64,000 bases of DNA from Dimorphilus gyrociliatus (lineage: Eukaryota > Annelida > Polychaeta > Dinophilidae), in assembly GCA_904063045.1 (NCBI GenBank), contig CAJFCJ010000024.1, positions 674,165 to 738,164 of the forward strand, read 5' to 3'. A program made the position numbers and the translations under genes. Shown here one piece after another: positions 37,250-54,343 of this stretch. The notes under the pieces were generated by a model. That model saw only the letters and a list, made by a program, of their open reading frames with translations, ran no database searches and was not told the DNA's origin. The number at the start of each line of letters is the position of its first letter. Position 1 is the first letter of the stretch.

Positions 37250-37735
37250 ATTGGCTTTGAGCGTCCGTCATCTGAAATCGAACGTCGATCGGCTGTTTTG
37301 TCACAAAGCGTCTCTTCGATCCGTTATATTTGTGACTACAGTTTGAGAGGTACTCGTGTTTTGTGCGATTATGAATATAATTTCCCGGTACGGAAAAGGC
37401 AGTATGTAAATTTATATATATTGGAATATATATTCTCATTTGCATTTTCATAAAGATATTACTTTTACCATAAATCGTCAGCTTATTTTTCTTATTTATT
37501 CAATATTTTATATGTTTATTTTACCTGAAAACGTAAAAAAATTGGCTTTGGCCCTTAGGCGGTATTATCTGAAATCAAACGCCAATTGGTTGGTTTGTCA
37601 CAAAAGATTCTTTCGATTTGTCAGGAAACAATGTAACGTTCCACTTGTTTTATCGGCTTATTGAAATTAGACGCTTGTAAATGAAATGTGCTATTGGCTT
37701 TGAATTGAAAAGACGTTATCGACAAGACGATTGCT
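37250..37735 (+). repeat. Three diverged direct repeat modules upstream of dsf
   Basis: Module A (37250-37322) and module B (37541-37621) share in the same order ATTGGCTTTG, ATCTGAAATC-AACG, GG-TG-TTTGTCACAAA and TTCGAT. Module C (37693-37735) keeps only ATTGGCTTTGA and an ACG-CGA part. TTTGTCAC recurs at 41561-41568, in dsf intron 3. They may be duplicated regulatory modules or remains of a short transposon. Confidence 0.6.
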
Positions 37736-38517
37736 ATTTGTAAAGAAGGATACTCTTTACAACTTTCTATATGACTCTGTGACTATTTAAAAGAAACGCC
37801 TATGAGTAGGCAATTGAAGATTGCTACTACGATAGAAAGTCTTCCTATTAAAAGTACACTTATCAATGTACAATGTCACTACATCGTTTATTAGAAATCA
37901 TTACAATTCAATCGGTTAATTTTTTTATTGTTTAATTAATACGTTTCTGATTATTTCTTTAGAATTTCCATTTTCTTTATGAATTAGACAAAACTTAGTC
38001 GAGTGAGCTTAAGTGGAAAGTATGACAAGGAACGTCGACAGATTAAAGCTAGTTATGTAATTCGAGGTGTTAATTGGCTGCTTGAAGAATACCGCAAATA
38101 GCTTCCCTAAGCTAAAGAAAAAACGTTAGACGGCACCTTTTAAGCAAAAAATTTAACATAAGGCGTATAAATTCGTATGCAACTGTACCTAAATCAAATG
38201 AGAAGCGTCAAAAAAATAGATGCTTCCCCTCCAAAAATATTTAACATAGGAATTATGTAATTCTATCAGATAAGATGTAACGGTTTCCCTTTGATTTTTA
38301 ATGTGGGTAAAAAGAAGAGTTCAAGAAAGATTATAAGTGTTAGCTTCATACAATTACGCAATTACTCATTGTTCAATTAAACGTCAATCTGTTCGACGAC
38401 TTGCAAACAGTAAGCGCCTCTTTCGATCCGGTCTCGTAAAAAGAAAAGGTAGCGTTTTATAAGCTTAAGAAATTAGATGCCGTCCGTTTCGGAAGCATAA
38501 CACGTGCAAAACCACTC

Positions 38518-38699
38518 GACGCCAGTTTTGTCAACAAGTAAACGACGGTAATCCGACGCCGGAGGCTTTGAATGTTTTATCAAGTAAGATTGCGGCGAGA
38601 CGATTGATCTCCTACAAGAATCGAACGGCGTTCGCCATTGGTCAACACCTGCACAACTTCCCAACTCTCCAGCGGCGTCTATAAGTGACGCCCGACGCC
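38518..38699. promoter_or_regulatory. GACGCC hexamer cluster just upstream of dsf exon 1
   Basis: GACGCC occurs at 38518, 38555, 38687 and 38694, with the reverse form GGCGTC at 38674. All lie within 230 bp of the dsf start, in a sequence with more CpG than the surroundings. A further copy is at 39768, just before exon 2. This density is unlikely in AT-rich DNA and marks a probable promoter or factor-binding cluster. Confidence 0.5.
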
Positions 38700-38746
38700 T
38701 CAGACGAACGCCGACGCTGGCTGTAGCTGCTCAAACGCTTTTCTTC

Positions 38747-41700
38747 ATGTCCAATCAACGGTCAAGTGAGTATTTTCAGTGTTACTTTTCATGTAAGAGT
38801 TTTTCAATTCGAACATATTAGTGATGTAATTCTCTTCTCTTAAACCACTAATTAATTACCATATTTATATAATTATGACAAAAAGGTTCGATTTTATACT
38901 TAAACTTCTTTTCTTCTCTCTTTCTTTTCCTTGAGAAGATTACTTTTTTCTTTTTTGCGCTTATCTCTCTCTCTCTCTTTCTGTTAACTTTTTCTCCTTG
39001 CAACTTTTGCGACCGTTGCCTTTTTTGATAAAAGATTATACATTCCCAATTAGATAATTTTGTTAAAGTGAGTACTTTTAAGAGAAGAGAAATTATCATT
39101 TTATTCAAGATTATCTTCACTAGAAACCAAAAATTAGCACATGCATTCTAAAAGTTCGGAAAAGAAAGATAGACGCTCTTTTTAAAAATCATTTCCATAT
39201 TTAGATTTTCCGTTTTAGCTGAAACTTTATTAGTTGTTGGCTCTCTCTCTCTCTCTCTCTCTTTGACAAAGAAAATAGGTGTTAAAAGGCTAAGTTTAGG
39301 AAACTGAAGGTATTTTGTAGAAAGATAGGGACAACTTGGAATAAAGTTTGTTAAAAAGAAAAAGAAAAGATGTAAGGGAAAAACAGACTTTTAGCAGCAA
39401 AAGTATTAGTTATAAAGCAATTTAGGGGTGGAAAGTTGATAGATAGTAAACTATAAATTTGTATATAATTAGATAAAAAAAATGACATTAGGAAGTATAT
39501 TTACAAAAGGAAAAAGTAGCGCCAAAAAGACAGAACCGTATTACAAATATGCCAACAGCAAAAGACAGCAGTCGCCTCTAACACTTAACGTTTCTTTTTT
39601 ATTTGAATAATTAATAAATTTTATAGAAGGAAAGAGAACAGCTAGAGGCGAATGTAAATAAAAGTTAAAATATATTTCCCAACAAAAGAGGAAATTGGCT
39701 TAACTTTACTTAAAAAAGCAGGAAACCCGGGACCGTTTCATGCACTTTGGCAGCGTCTAAAGAGCGTGACGCCAGAGACGCGTTTTAGTTCCGTCGTACG
39801 TGTCAACGGATTTAGCTGCTTTTTGCTTTTTGTTTGACGTTAATCGTATACTGTGTCGGTTTTCAGTTCGTAAGAGTATATATATGTTTATACGTAAAAT
39901 TTTATTTGTATATGCAGACGATCGATTGTTGGATGTTCTCTGTAAGGTTTGCGGTGATCGAAGCTCCGGCAAGCACTACGGTATTTACAGTTGTGACGGT
40001 TAGTAATTAATATTATGTTTAGCTTGCTCGCGTGATCTATAGATTATCTTTATTTCTTTTGATGCTTTTTAACTTTTATTCACCTCTACATTCTTCCTAC
40101 AGGATGTTCCGGTTTCTTTAAAAGAAGTATTCACAGAAATCGAGTTTATAGTTGCAAAGCGCAAGGCGAATTAAAAGATAAATGTCCAATTGATAAGACG
40201 CATCGCAACCAATGCAGAGCTTGCAGATTACGACACTGTTTCGCCGCCGATATGAATAAAGATGGTAAGAATTCATTTTTCCAATAATTCAGGAGCAAAA
40301 ATGTTTAAATAAGTCAAATTACAAGTCAAGAAAGCAATAAATCAAATCTCTATTAGAAAAACATTAAACGTTAATATTATAATTTCATTAACTGAAAAGC
40401 GAAAAAGGGGTGGAACTATCAATAGTATTTTTTTGCGCATGCGCTAAATAAAAAGAAAGTAAGTAGTACTTCGATATAATACATAGAATATAATAATATA
40501 GAGTACATCTATAATATCTGTACAAATTTATTTAATAATATCCAGGGTAAGTATCTTAGATTTCTTCCTAATACAGATTTCTAGGAAACTCTCTTTTTCT
40601 ATCAAAACACAAATAAGTTTCTATTTTACCGAGTTATTACAAGGCCAGTAAAAGAAGAAAAGTTGGAATAATCTGTTTAAAAAACGTCTTTATATACATA
40701 AATATTTTAGTAAAAGAACCATAAAGTAAATAACTTAATTACTTATATAAATAATATGAAATTTGTATATATAAGTAGAACAAATTGAATTTACAAATTA
40801 CTGCTAATAATGACGTAATAACTGATTATAATGATATTCTTATATATTTTATAATATATATATATATATATATTATTTGGTGAAAGTGTATTTATTATTA
40901 AATTACCAGTTTATTTTTTAATCGTTATTTCTTTAATTAATTTACTAATTAAATCAGTATCTCTATCATAGATTTTATTAGAATTTGATAAAGAAATTAA
41001 CGTATTTATATAGATATAGATATTCGTGTACGTTTAGCAAAGTCAAGTTGTGTTGTCTCGATACATTTTACGGACACTTAATAAAAAAATCAAATAAACT
41101 CTTCTATAGTTTGTCATAATGCAACCATCAGCTATCTTTCTTATAGTTCTGGATGTTATCTAATAGTAAATACATAAAAAGATATATGAATATATAATGT
41201 AAATACTATATAGTTTTATTTATTTAGACAGATTTTTACATTTTTTAACTAAAAATTACCGTCTAGTGATAAATTATTTCCTCATATAATTTGTAACGCT
41301 TAGACGCTTCCTTTGGTCAGGAAACGATTTTTGAACTCAGACGTTTCTAATTTGACCCCTAATTATAGAATGTCTGAAATCTAAATTAAAAAAACCTACA
41401 CTTTTGATACATTAAAGGCGGAAAACTATTGATGAGTCCTCGTGTAAATCACTATATACGCCTACATCTCTGGAAAAGCGGGCAGCTGTTCTATCAGAAC
41501 GGCAAAAGTAATCCTATCAGATCGTAACAAATCGGCAGAAAGCGAGTGGCAAATTGATTGTTTGTCACTCGCCAAACACCTGTTGGACTACCCAGCGTAC
41601 TTTATTGACTATTTTCCTCTTTGTTGTCATTTTTTACAAGAATCCCTACTTGTGCCCTCCATCTACTTCTCTTTCAACCGCAAAAAAAAGAATAATTTTT

Positions 41701-42638
41701 AAATCTCTTCCCTTAGGTCAAAAAACTAAAACTCTCAGTAAAAGTCTACTAATAAAATTCCTGTGTTTTCAGCTGTTCAACACGAGCGAGGACCTAGAAA
41801 AGGGAAACAAAAGCAAACTGTAACGAAAGAAACAATTAACGCCCCAAAATCAATCCCTTCGGCCGTTACACCTTCACCACCTGTTTCTACTCGACCCTCG
41901 GTTATAACGCCAGTAGATCTTAGGTTAAAATTGCCTCAGCCAACTCCTTCAGCTCTTATCTTACCAACTTTATTGCACGGTCTCATTGGAGCAGAAAGAG
42001 TGACGGACGCCGCTGTTATAGCTGGAAGAATTGGAGAAAGTTTACAAGAGATTACAGCCAGACTGCTTTTTTCGGTAGTCACGTGGTGTAAGCAGGTGGC
42101 TCCCCTTCGGGCGTTGACTGTCGCTGATCAACTATTGCTGGTTGAGCACTCCTGGAGAGATCTGTTTGTACTGTCATTAGCGCAGTGGCATGTTCCCCTC
42201 GAAGTGAATACAGTATTGGAGTGTGGAGGCGTTCAAAGGCAAACCATGGCTCCTGATACTTTAGCTATATTGCTCTCACACATAAGACAGCTGAGAGATG
42301 TTGTTGGTCGAGTGAAGGCCCTGAATCTAGATCCAACCGAATATGCTTGCCTAAAAGCCATTGCCCTATTTAAGCCAGAATTGAGGGGACTGCGAGAAAC
42401 GTCTATAGTCGAAGAACTACAAGATCAGGCACAATATCTGTTGGCCGAGTACGAGAAGCAACAGATCGCTCAGGCACAGAGATATTCAACAAGATTCGGC
42501 AAAGTTCTCTTGTTACTACCAGCTCTTGCATCAGTAAATTCAGCGGCTTTGGAAAAGCTCTTCTTTCATGAAACAGTAGGGAACGTTTCCATTGAACGAT
42601 TAGTTGTTGATATTTATCATACTGAGAATTACGATTAA
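38747..42638 (+). CDS. dsf: Nuclear receptor dissatisfaction (NR2E2) orthologue, four exons, 375 aa
   Basis: Exons are 38747-38765, 39918-39998, 40103-40264 and 41773-42638. Residues 15-79 form the two-zinc-finger DNA-binding domain, starting [20 protein letters not shown], with P-box [10 protein letters not shown] at 32-41 and the NR2E-type extension [14 protein letters not shown]. The [19 protein letters not shown] block is the DSF signature rather than tailless (which has CAG) or PNR. A short Pro/Ser/Thr-rich hinge (about 100-148) leads to the ligand-binding domain (about 150-375) and an AF-2-like end [15 protein letters not shown] acts in the nucleus, usually as a repressor, in neural and sex-specific development in flies. 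It is much shorter than the fly protein, mainly in the hinge. The six-codon first exon was chosen because its splice restores the expected NDRLLD lead. Confidence 0.92.
39241..39263. repeat. (CT)n microsatellite in dsf intron 1
   Basis: Pure CT dinucleotide run. Confidence 0.9.
40434..40444. promoter_or_regulatory. NRF1-type palindrome in dsf intron 3
   Basis: TGCGCATGCGC, the consensus of the NRF1/EWG family of activators, in a 1.5 kb intron. Such CpG-rich palindromes are rare in this AT-rich window. Confidence 0.4.
41542..41572 (+). other. Stem-loop in dsf intron 3
   Basis: GCGAGTGGCAAA and TTTGTCACTCGC are separated by seven bases and form a 12-bp RNA stem with a single G-U pair. It lies about 200 bp before exon 4 in a less AT-rich block. 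It might influence splicing or be a protein-binding inverted repeat. Confidence 0.4.
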
Positions 42639-43097
42639 TTCTCCTTCCCAAAAACATTTTGCCTAAATCTTAGAATTACTTTAAACTCGCACACTTCGCC
42701 AATTCATCATCTTTAATTGATATAATATAATATTTAATGACATACTTATATATGTGTGTATGTATTAATATAAGATATATTTATATATTATAAGTATATA
42801 AATATAGATAGAAAATATTTCCATATATTTCAAATACAATTGTAAATTCAGTGTACACAAAATTGAAGATAAGCTTATAAGAACACTCTCAGAAAGATTA
42901 AGGATTCAGGAAATGGAGTACTTGAACTTATGAGTTGTTTGAACAGCAAAAGTATTTATAATTAGACGCTTTTAGTACAAACTCTCTTTCATGCGCAAAC
43001 AATGGGTCACTCGCTACTTGTTAAATCAATTTGAAATTATTAATTCATACTAAGTCATTAAAAACATACCTTGAAAGAGAGAGACATCATATTTGTG

Positions 43098-43134
<37 letters not shown>

Positions 43135-44642
43135 ACATATTAGTACAGCAAGTTCACAAAGTAAAGACTTTAATTTGGCTATAAAACCTAAAGATGTAAA
43201 TAAAGAAACACTTTTCACATGACAACATATTTACATAAAATATAATAAAGGCACATTTATTTTAAAAGAAACTATACGCCATCTCTATTTTCTATAACGT
43301 TTTATTATACACGCCACCTTACGACAATAATAAAAAACTCTAAGAATAATCTCTCTTCAATTTCACGATGTTATGAAAGTATTATATTCTATATTTGGAA
43401 ACTATCAAGGCAATGATTATTCAAGAAAATGCATTTTAGGTAAATGAATATCATTTAGCATGATAAGTAATTTATCCTTGTTGCCTTTAACAATAATTAT
43501 GCTAACGTTACATTTAATTTTCTATCACTATATGTTTGCTTGTTCCTTTCCTCCTTTTGATATTTCTACCCCTCCCTCTCCCCCTTCTTTAATTTTAATT
43601 ACTTTATCTTTCATAGAAAAATCTATGGAAGATAGAAGAATATCCTAAAGAATAATCAGCTTTTATCGATGATGCTTCTTTTTTAAATCTACACAATTAA
43701 TCCATGTTTGAAAAGGCAGCAGATAGATAGGTGATAGAAGAAAATATGATAAAAGGGAGAAGGGGGAACAAAAGATGAATATGAGTAAGTAAGAGTGTAA
43801 GATTATACAAACAAATATAATCATTAAGCATTATATATATTTAGACAAACGTCAATTTTCTATCATAATCTTGTATTTTAATAATCTCTTGATTAAAGTT
43901 CAAAACGAAAATTTTCACTATTTCTATTTTATTAAGCAAAAAATAAAGTGAAGAGAATAAAAACACATAAAGGAACGAGTGAAAAACTTATATTAAACTT
44001 GCATTCCAGCATGTTATTCTAGACAAAGAACGAATAATAATTAAATATTAAATTTGTAATATCATAACTAATAAGTTTCCTATTAATTATGCACGAACTC
44101 TATCATATAGGCTTACTTACTGTTTTAAGTTTAGTAAACATAGATATACATGTACATGTATTTTGAACGAACGCCTTTTTTTTATTCTAATATATAAATA
44201 TAAAACTGATTAATACCATTTAATATTAAAAAGTAAAAGATACGAAGATACTCTTTCCATTGTTCTTTCTGTATAATAGTTGCTTTTATTTAGGCAATTG
44301 GCTTCAAAAAGTATTCACAACGTCAACTGACAACAGTCAAGTTTTTTCATACATGTTAAGAAAGAAAGTTAAGGATCAAAATACATTATTAAAGACTTAT
44401 AAGAGATAGAGAGGCAGACATAGAGACAGAGAAATAAATTGAACTTGAATCATGGAGGTTTCTCTTTCAATGTTTATACATTACTTATACATCATTATAT
44501 ATTAATGTATAATATATGTATATATAGCTTACGACTTCATCACATTTACATTTTAAATTCTTATAAGTTGAGATTGGAATAAACACCAAAAGCAATTACG
44601 AAAAAAAATCAATTACATGCCAACGCCTTCCTGGAGGATAGT
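42639..44642. other. Intergenic, no gene seen
   Basis: AT-rich with a (CT)n run at 43099-43132. It should contain the 3' UTRs of dsf (+) and the small acidic gene (-). Open frames at 43031-43222 and 43460-43648 are driven by the CT run or by low-complexity sequence. Confidence 0.45.
43099..43132. repeat. (CT)n microsatellite
   Basis: Pure CT dinucleotide run downstream of dsf. Confidence 0.95.
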
Positions 44643-45874
44643 TTAATCTTGTTCTTGTGGAACTGGGCATTTGTTAAGCATTTCCAAAACTTCGGCTGCA
44701 GTTGGACGCTTCATTGGGTCCGGGTTTGTGCATCTACGCACGACTTCTCTCAACTTTAATTTTTTAACAAAAGTAGTTTTTTGTAATTACTACTGAAAAT
44801 ATCTTTTTTGAAAAGAGATTGTTTGCAACCTACCACTTCAAGAATCTTTTCCTCCTCTGGAGTTAATTTCTTCTTTAATTCTTCATCTTTGAAATTTTCA
44901 TCATCGAAATCACCATCATCCATATCCAAAGCAACATCTTTCTATATTCAAACAAAATTTTCTAATCTATTTAAAAAGTTAAAAGCTTTAATATTTACTT
45001 TTTCTCTGTCCTCTTCAGGCCACGAATCAGAATCAGCTTCGGATTTGCTAAATCCGGCGTTTGAATAACCGGATACACCAGTTGTTTCGGTAACAGACAT
45101 TTTAGATTTTCTGGAGGAAGAAAAAAAAACAGTAAATTTAAATATGCCAACATAATATTTTCATAAATAGGAAAGATAAGAAAAAGATAAAAAAAAAACA
45201 AAGAAAAGAAACAAAATACTCATAAAATAAAAAAAATTTAGGAAAAAAATCAAATTATATTTCTTTTTTGCCTAAATCGACAAAATAAAATAAAATAAAC
45301 CTGCTCGATACAAAGCTGAGAGATAAATGAAACAGTCACACCCAGGTAATTTAGTCACGAATGTATTTTTGAAAACGAGATGAAAATCATGATCAATTGA
45401 TCTACAGAAAACTAATTCCTTAGGAGTTGGTTTCTGTAAATGATCCTTTTTTTTTCATTATTAGCTATCTTTGAAAAAATAAAATAAAGAATAAAATGAA
45501 AATAATAGTTTATTTGTTTTTTTTTCTCTATAGGAAGAAAATGAAAAAATAGGAAAATTCAATGGGATTTTTCCTTTTTTTAAAAGAACAAATTCAAGTT
45601 GTTTTCTCTTCTTTTTTAAAAATTATGTTTATATTTATATATTGTAATAATCATAATATTACTAATAGATTTTATACATTTTTTTATCCAATGTTCCATT
45701 TGTTGTTAATTCTATATCATCCAATTTTGCGCTATCTTTTTTATCCTTATCGACATCAAATTTCCTAAATGTTGAAAAATAAGTTAATCATTTAAATACA
45801 GTATATTTTTTATTACAAGTGTTAAATAACATGAACTAGCAAACGAGGTGTCTTACCTGTCCATTTTTACTCAT
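44643..45874 (-). CDS. Small acidic protein with a kinase-subdomain-XI-like C-terminus, up to five exons, 138 aa
   Basis: The three 3' exons are 45110-44999, 44941-44834 and 44753-44643, in frame to TAA, and are well supported. They can be read alone from an ATG at 45100 (106 aa). Two upstream exons, 45874-45857 (ATG, strong donor CAG-GTAAGA) and 45745-45678, join in phase to give 138 aa, but they are less certain. The middle is very acidic (DMDDGDFDDENFKDEE). The end, VVRRCTNPDPMKRPTAAEVLEML, looks like the last helix region of a protein kinase (the R-P-T-A-E-VL motif). There is no room for the catalytic parts of a kinase. It could be a kinase-derived regulator or a binding fragment. No named family recognised. 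Confidence 0.6.
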
Positions 45875-48790
45875 ACGTATCCCGGGAGAAGGGAATCGAT
45901 AATTTTTTTATACAATCTGTATGTTTCTATCATACGACGCTAAGTAACATATCTGTAAATAAAAATTTCATAAGTATCTTCGAAAATAATTTCAAATAGT
46001 TAAAAAGAAAAGAAAAGTTGAAAAATATTACGAAAAGTCTTGCTCTACTTCACCTTAACAAAGTTAGGACTAGATGTGAGAGGAAAACAAGTAATATAAG
46101 ACAGACTGTTGATTATGTGGTAGGTCTTGATATGATTCCATAGCAACTAAAAAGCTTTGCATTACGTATTTTATTAATTCATTACTTATAAATTTTACCA
46201 TAAACAATACATTATATGTATAAATATATATAAATGTAGATATATATATATATATTTATATAAATAAGTAATCGCTATCGCTTTCACTCCAAGCTGCATT
46301 TTAAATGAATTTTTATTTCTAAGATAATATAAATAATTATAATTATTCAATTACTATTCAACGACTACTTTGCTTATTGACGATAAAAAACGATATTTAT
46401 AAATTTATATATTTAAAAAAATGGTCTATTTCTTCTTCTAATTTGGCAGACAATACGCTTTTATTAGCATAATTTTCAAGTGCAAATAAGAAGAAATATA
46501 TCTAATAATCATTCTTTTATTATTGAATGAATGATACGATTTTTATAAAACACTTAAAGGTTGTATAATAATTCTCTTCTTTTATTATTATGATATTTCT
46601 TTTCAATTTACACTACCTTAATAGATTGTTCTTGCTCCTTTACCATTGCTTTTACATTATTATGCTGCCATCTAACATATTATACAATAACTAAGGAATT
46701 GATCTATTTATATACATTAAATGTTTTTCATTTCATTAAAATAAATAGTTTACTATCAAGAAGTTAGAAGAAGAATATGATCAAAGAATAAGAAAAAAAG
46801 TAAACAACTTCTTAGTCTGTTACTTAAAGTCCACCAGATATACAATATTTGTTTATGTATTAACCTTTTGACTTTTGTCAAATATATTCTGACTTTCAAT
46901 GAATAATGTAAAACTTTCTTTTTTGTTTGTATTCCCATAATATCAATTCCTTTTAGAATTATTATAGAAAAGTACAATAAAACTCTAAAAATAGCTCTTT
47001 GCTTCTTATCACCTTTTGATTGATAAATATATCTGATTTTAATTTGTCTGAATGAGTTTAAGAGTTTCAATTTTTAGTTTCAAAAATTTATTGATTTTTA
47101 TATAATATTCTGTATATATATAAATATATATAATCAGATAACATTTTATATAATCAATAAATACAAAAGGAGAGTTATAAATACTATTTTACAAAAAAGC
47201 AATTGTATGAATAAACTGGTAGCCTTTAAATTACTATTTTTTCGTTTTTCTTCTTCTTATTCTTCTTATTCTCTTTCTTATAAATCATTCATCTCATTAT
47301 TAGTACACTTATTGAAATGATAACGTATCATTTTGGGAACGCTTCTAGTAACTATTTCCACCAGTCTAAAAATTATTATTACTTATCAATTTGTATAATG
47401 TATATACTGCTTATACAAAACTATATTGCATAATATATCCATAAACCATGTAGATTTATAATTTTCTGGCCAGCTATTTTGACAAATAAAGGAATCATTG
47501 TAATAGATCAAAAGGTGAAATTATATGTCTATTATTCTACCTTCTAACTTATTTACATCATTATTAATAAAGTGTTTTTACATAAAGAGGTTAATTTGTA
47601 CATTTTAGAACAATGAATAAATAACGCGATATAAATGAATAAAGTATATTTATATATATATAACCATATAAACCAAAAATAACCATACATAATGTAAAAT
47701 TTATCTCTCTACACCTATATACTACTATACAGTATACACTATACATTTTTATATACAATAATTTCAAATTTATATGAATTATATCATGTTACCACCAACC
47801 TTAGTGGCAGGTAAGTACATGATTACTCATATAGAATGAATTGAACAATGTAAATTATTAAAAAATTAATAAATATCTTCTCCTCAGTGATATGACATTA
47901 TGAAATTAACATTTTTCCGTAGATTCTTATTCAATAATTTAGTAAATATATATAAGAATATAAATATATCATCATTTAAATTGATTAGCAAGAAAAAATA
48001 TTAAAAAACCTACTTTCTAATCTATAAAGAGCAAAGAATAAACTTATAATTGATATATTCATTACTTGTCTTAAATATTACTTAGCCTACGGTCTATTTT
48101 CTTATTTCCTGTGCCAAAAGGAAGTAATAATTATAATGATATAATCATAATTATAGTTGGAATGAAACCTTTTGTTAAAATTGCTTCATTTTTTTGTGAA
48201 AAAAAATTGATTATTCCAAATACTTTTTTTTAAAATAGATTTTATATTGATGTCTTTTTTTATATAAAAATTTCATCTTCTACTTCCCTATTTGATTTAG
48301 AATTTTCGTTCGATTTTTTTTAATAGATTATCTTTTAACGATTAAAAAAATGTACTATTTTTACTGTAATGAAAAAGTAAAAATTATTCAATATAAATCA
48401 AAGATGTCTAATTAATAGCCATTAGATTCCTAACGACCCTTTTAAGCTGGTATTTATGGGACATTTTCCGCCTTTAAATAGATATCTGTAACAATAGATG
48501 GCACTGCAAACATCTTACCAGTTTTCGTAGGCTGTTGTACGCATGCGCAGTTTAAACAAACATGTCGGTGGCGTTGATTCGCAGTAATGTTCTAAATTAA
48601 TACAATTTCCCAACAAAAAAGTCAAAATTGAGTAGATCTAATCGGAAAAATTGAAAGATAACAGCTTGAAAAACATATAGTTCGAGCCTCAAGATCTGAT
48701 TTGAAACAACAAGCGATAAAAACATTAATCTCATCAAAAGTTGTCCGCGTTGTCAGTTCACAAATCTGTCAGAAAAAAGAGGCGAAAGAA
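45875..48790. other. Intergenic between two divergent genes
   Basis: AT-rich and featureless for most of its length. The open frame at 46756-47070 (-) is not supported. Near the Scm end there is an ATAGATGGCAC element at 48493-48503 and an NRF1-like CGCATGCGCA at 48540-48549. Confidence 0.45.
48540..48549. promoter_or_regulatory. NRF1-like site upstream of Scm
   Basis: CGCATGCGCA lies 240 bp before the Scm ATG. A perfect GCGCATGCGC follows at 48953-48962, in Scm intron 1, so the start is bracketed by two such sites. Confidence 0.45.
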
Positions 48791-53384
<4,594 letters not shown>

Positions 53385-54343
53385 ATTATAAAAACAAGGA
53401 ATCATCTGCATTTACTTTAAAAGTGAAATATCTAACGTTTGTTCAAGCCGCTAAAAGACATCTTTACTTTTTTTTTCTTTTTATTTATTCAACTGTATTA
53501 TTTTGAATGAATGAATGAAGTGAAGCCGTTAAATATTCAGGTTCTTTATCGGCATATTACAAAGAAGAAACAAAAAATTTGCAAACGTTTTTTCTTTTTT
53601 CATTGTTTATAAAAATTTTATCTTTTTTTTTTTTTAAAAACAAAGAAAACATTGAAAAGAATTAGTCAAGATAAACTTTAAAGCTAATGTTGTCTTTATC
53701 ACCCGAAATAGCTGCTATAAATATACATCTTTTTCAAAATTGCAACTCTAAAACAGAAAGGCAACAGATAATAATTGTTCTTCTACTGTTCTTGTTTAAT
53801 GGTGCCAAATACACTACAGTTATAGAAAATACTATAAAAATTCTCAGAATTTAATATTTTCCTTTTAAATATCTTGTTTAAAAAGATAAGTTTGCTTTTA
53901 TTGATCTTTTGATTTAACTGCTAATTGTACAAGCTTATGAACGAATACATTTTTAATGCCCTAAAAGCCGGTTGGGAATTGTATATTCCTTCCTTCCTTC
54001 CTTGCGCTTTCTCTCTTCCTTTACCCCTTCGTTAATCATTATCTTTTTTTATAGTTTATACTGGCTAATTTGTTCATCTGATGTCTTAAATTGATAAATA
54101 TAAAGAGAATTATCTATAGACGTTCAACACAAATGGATTATATATTTGTTTCTGATGTTTTATATTGAAAAATAGTGAAATTTTAACTTATGCATTTAAA
54201 TTCTTAACTTATAGAGCAAATAATACGAATAACGAAATAATCAGCTAATTAAATCAATTAACCTGTGCTAAATATTACAAAATAATAATCGCCAATACTT
54301 CCAGAGTTTAGCATTACCAGTATATCAAAACAAAACCGTTAAA
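53385..54343. other. Intergenic, Scm 3' UTR region
   Basis: AT-rich with a (TTCC)n tetranucleotide stretch at about 53985-54002. No coding exon seen. Confidence 0.45.

Larger units (their letters stand above)
34328..38746. other. Intergenic and upstream region of dsf
   Basis: The first part is AT-rich with (TA)n at 34525-34554 and 34965-35023, (GA)n at 35027-35044 and (AT)n at 37112-37149. From about 37,200 base composition becomes more balanced and diverged repeat modules and GACGCC hexamers appear (listed separately), suggesting a cis-regulatory region for dsf. The open frame at 36584-36814 (-) has a signal-like N-terminus but no other support. Confidence 0.5.

Noticed and set aside
46756-47070. 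Minus-strand 104-codon open frame.
   Set aside because: Lys/Ile/Leu-rich composition typical of chance frames in AT-rich DNA; no domain.
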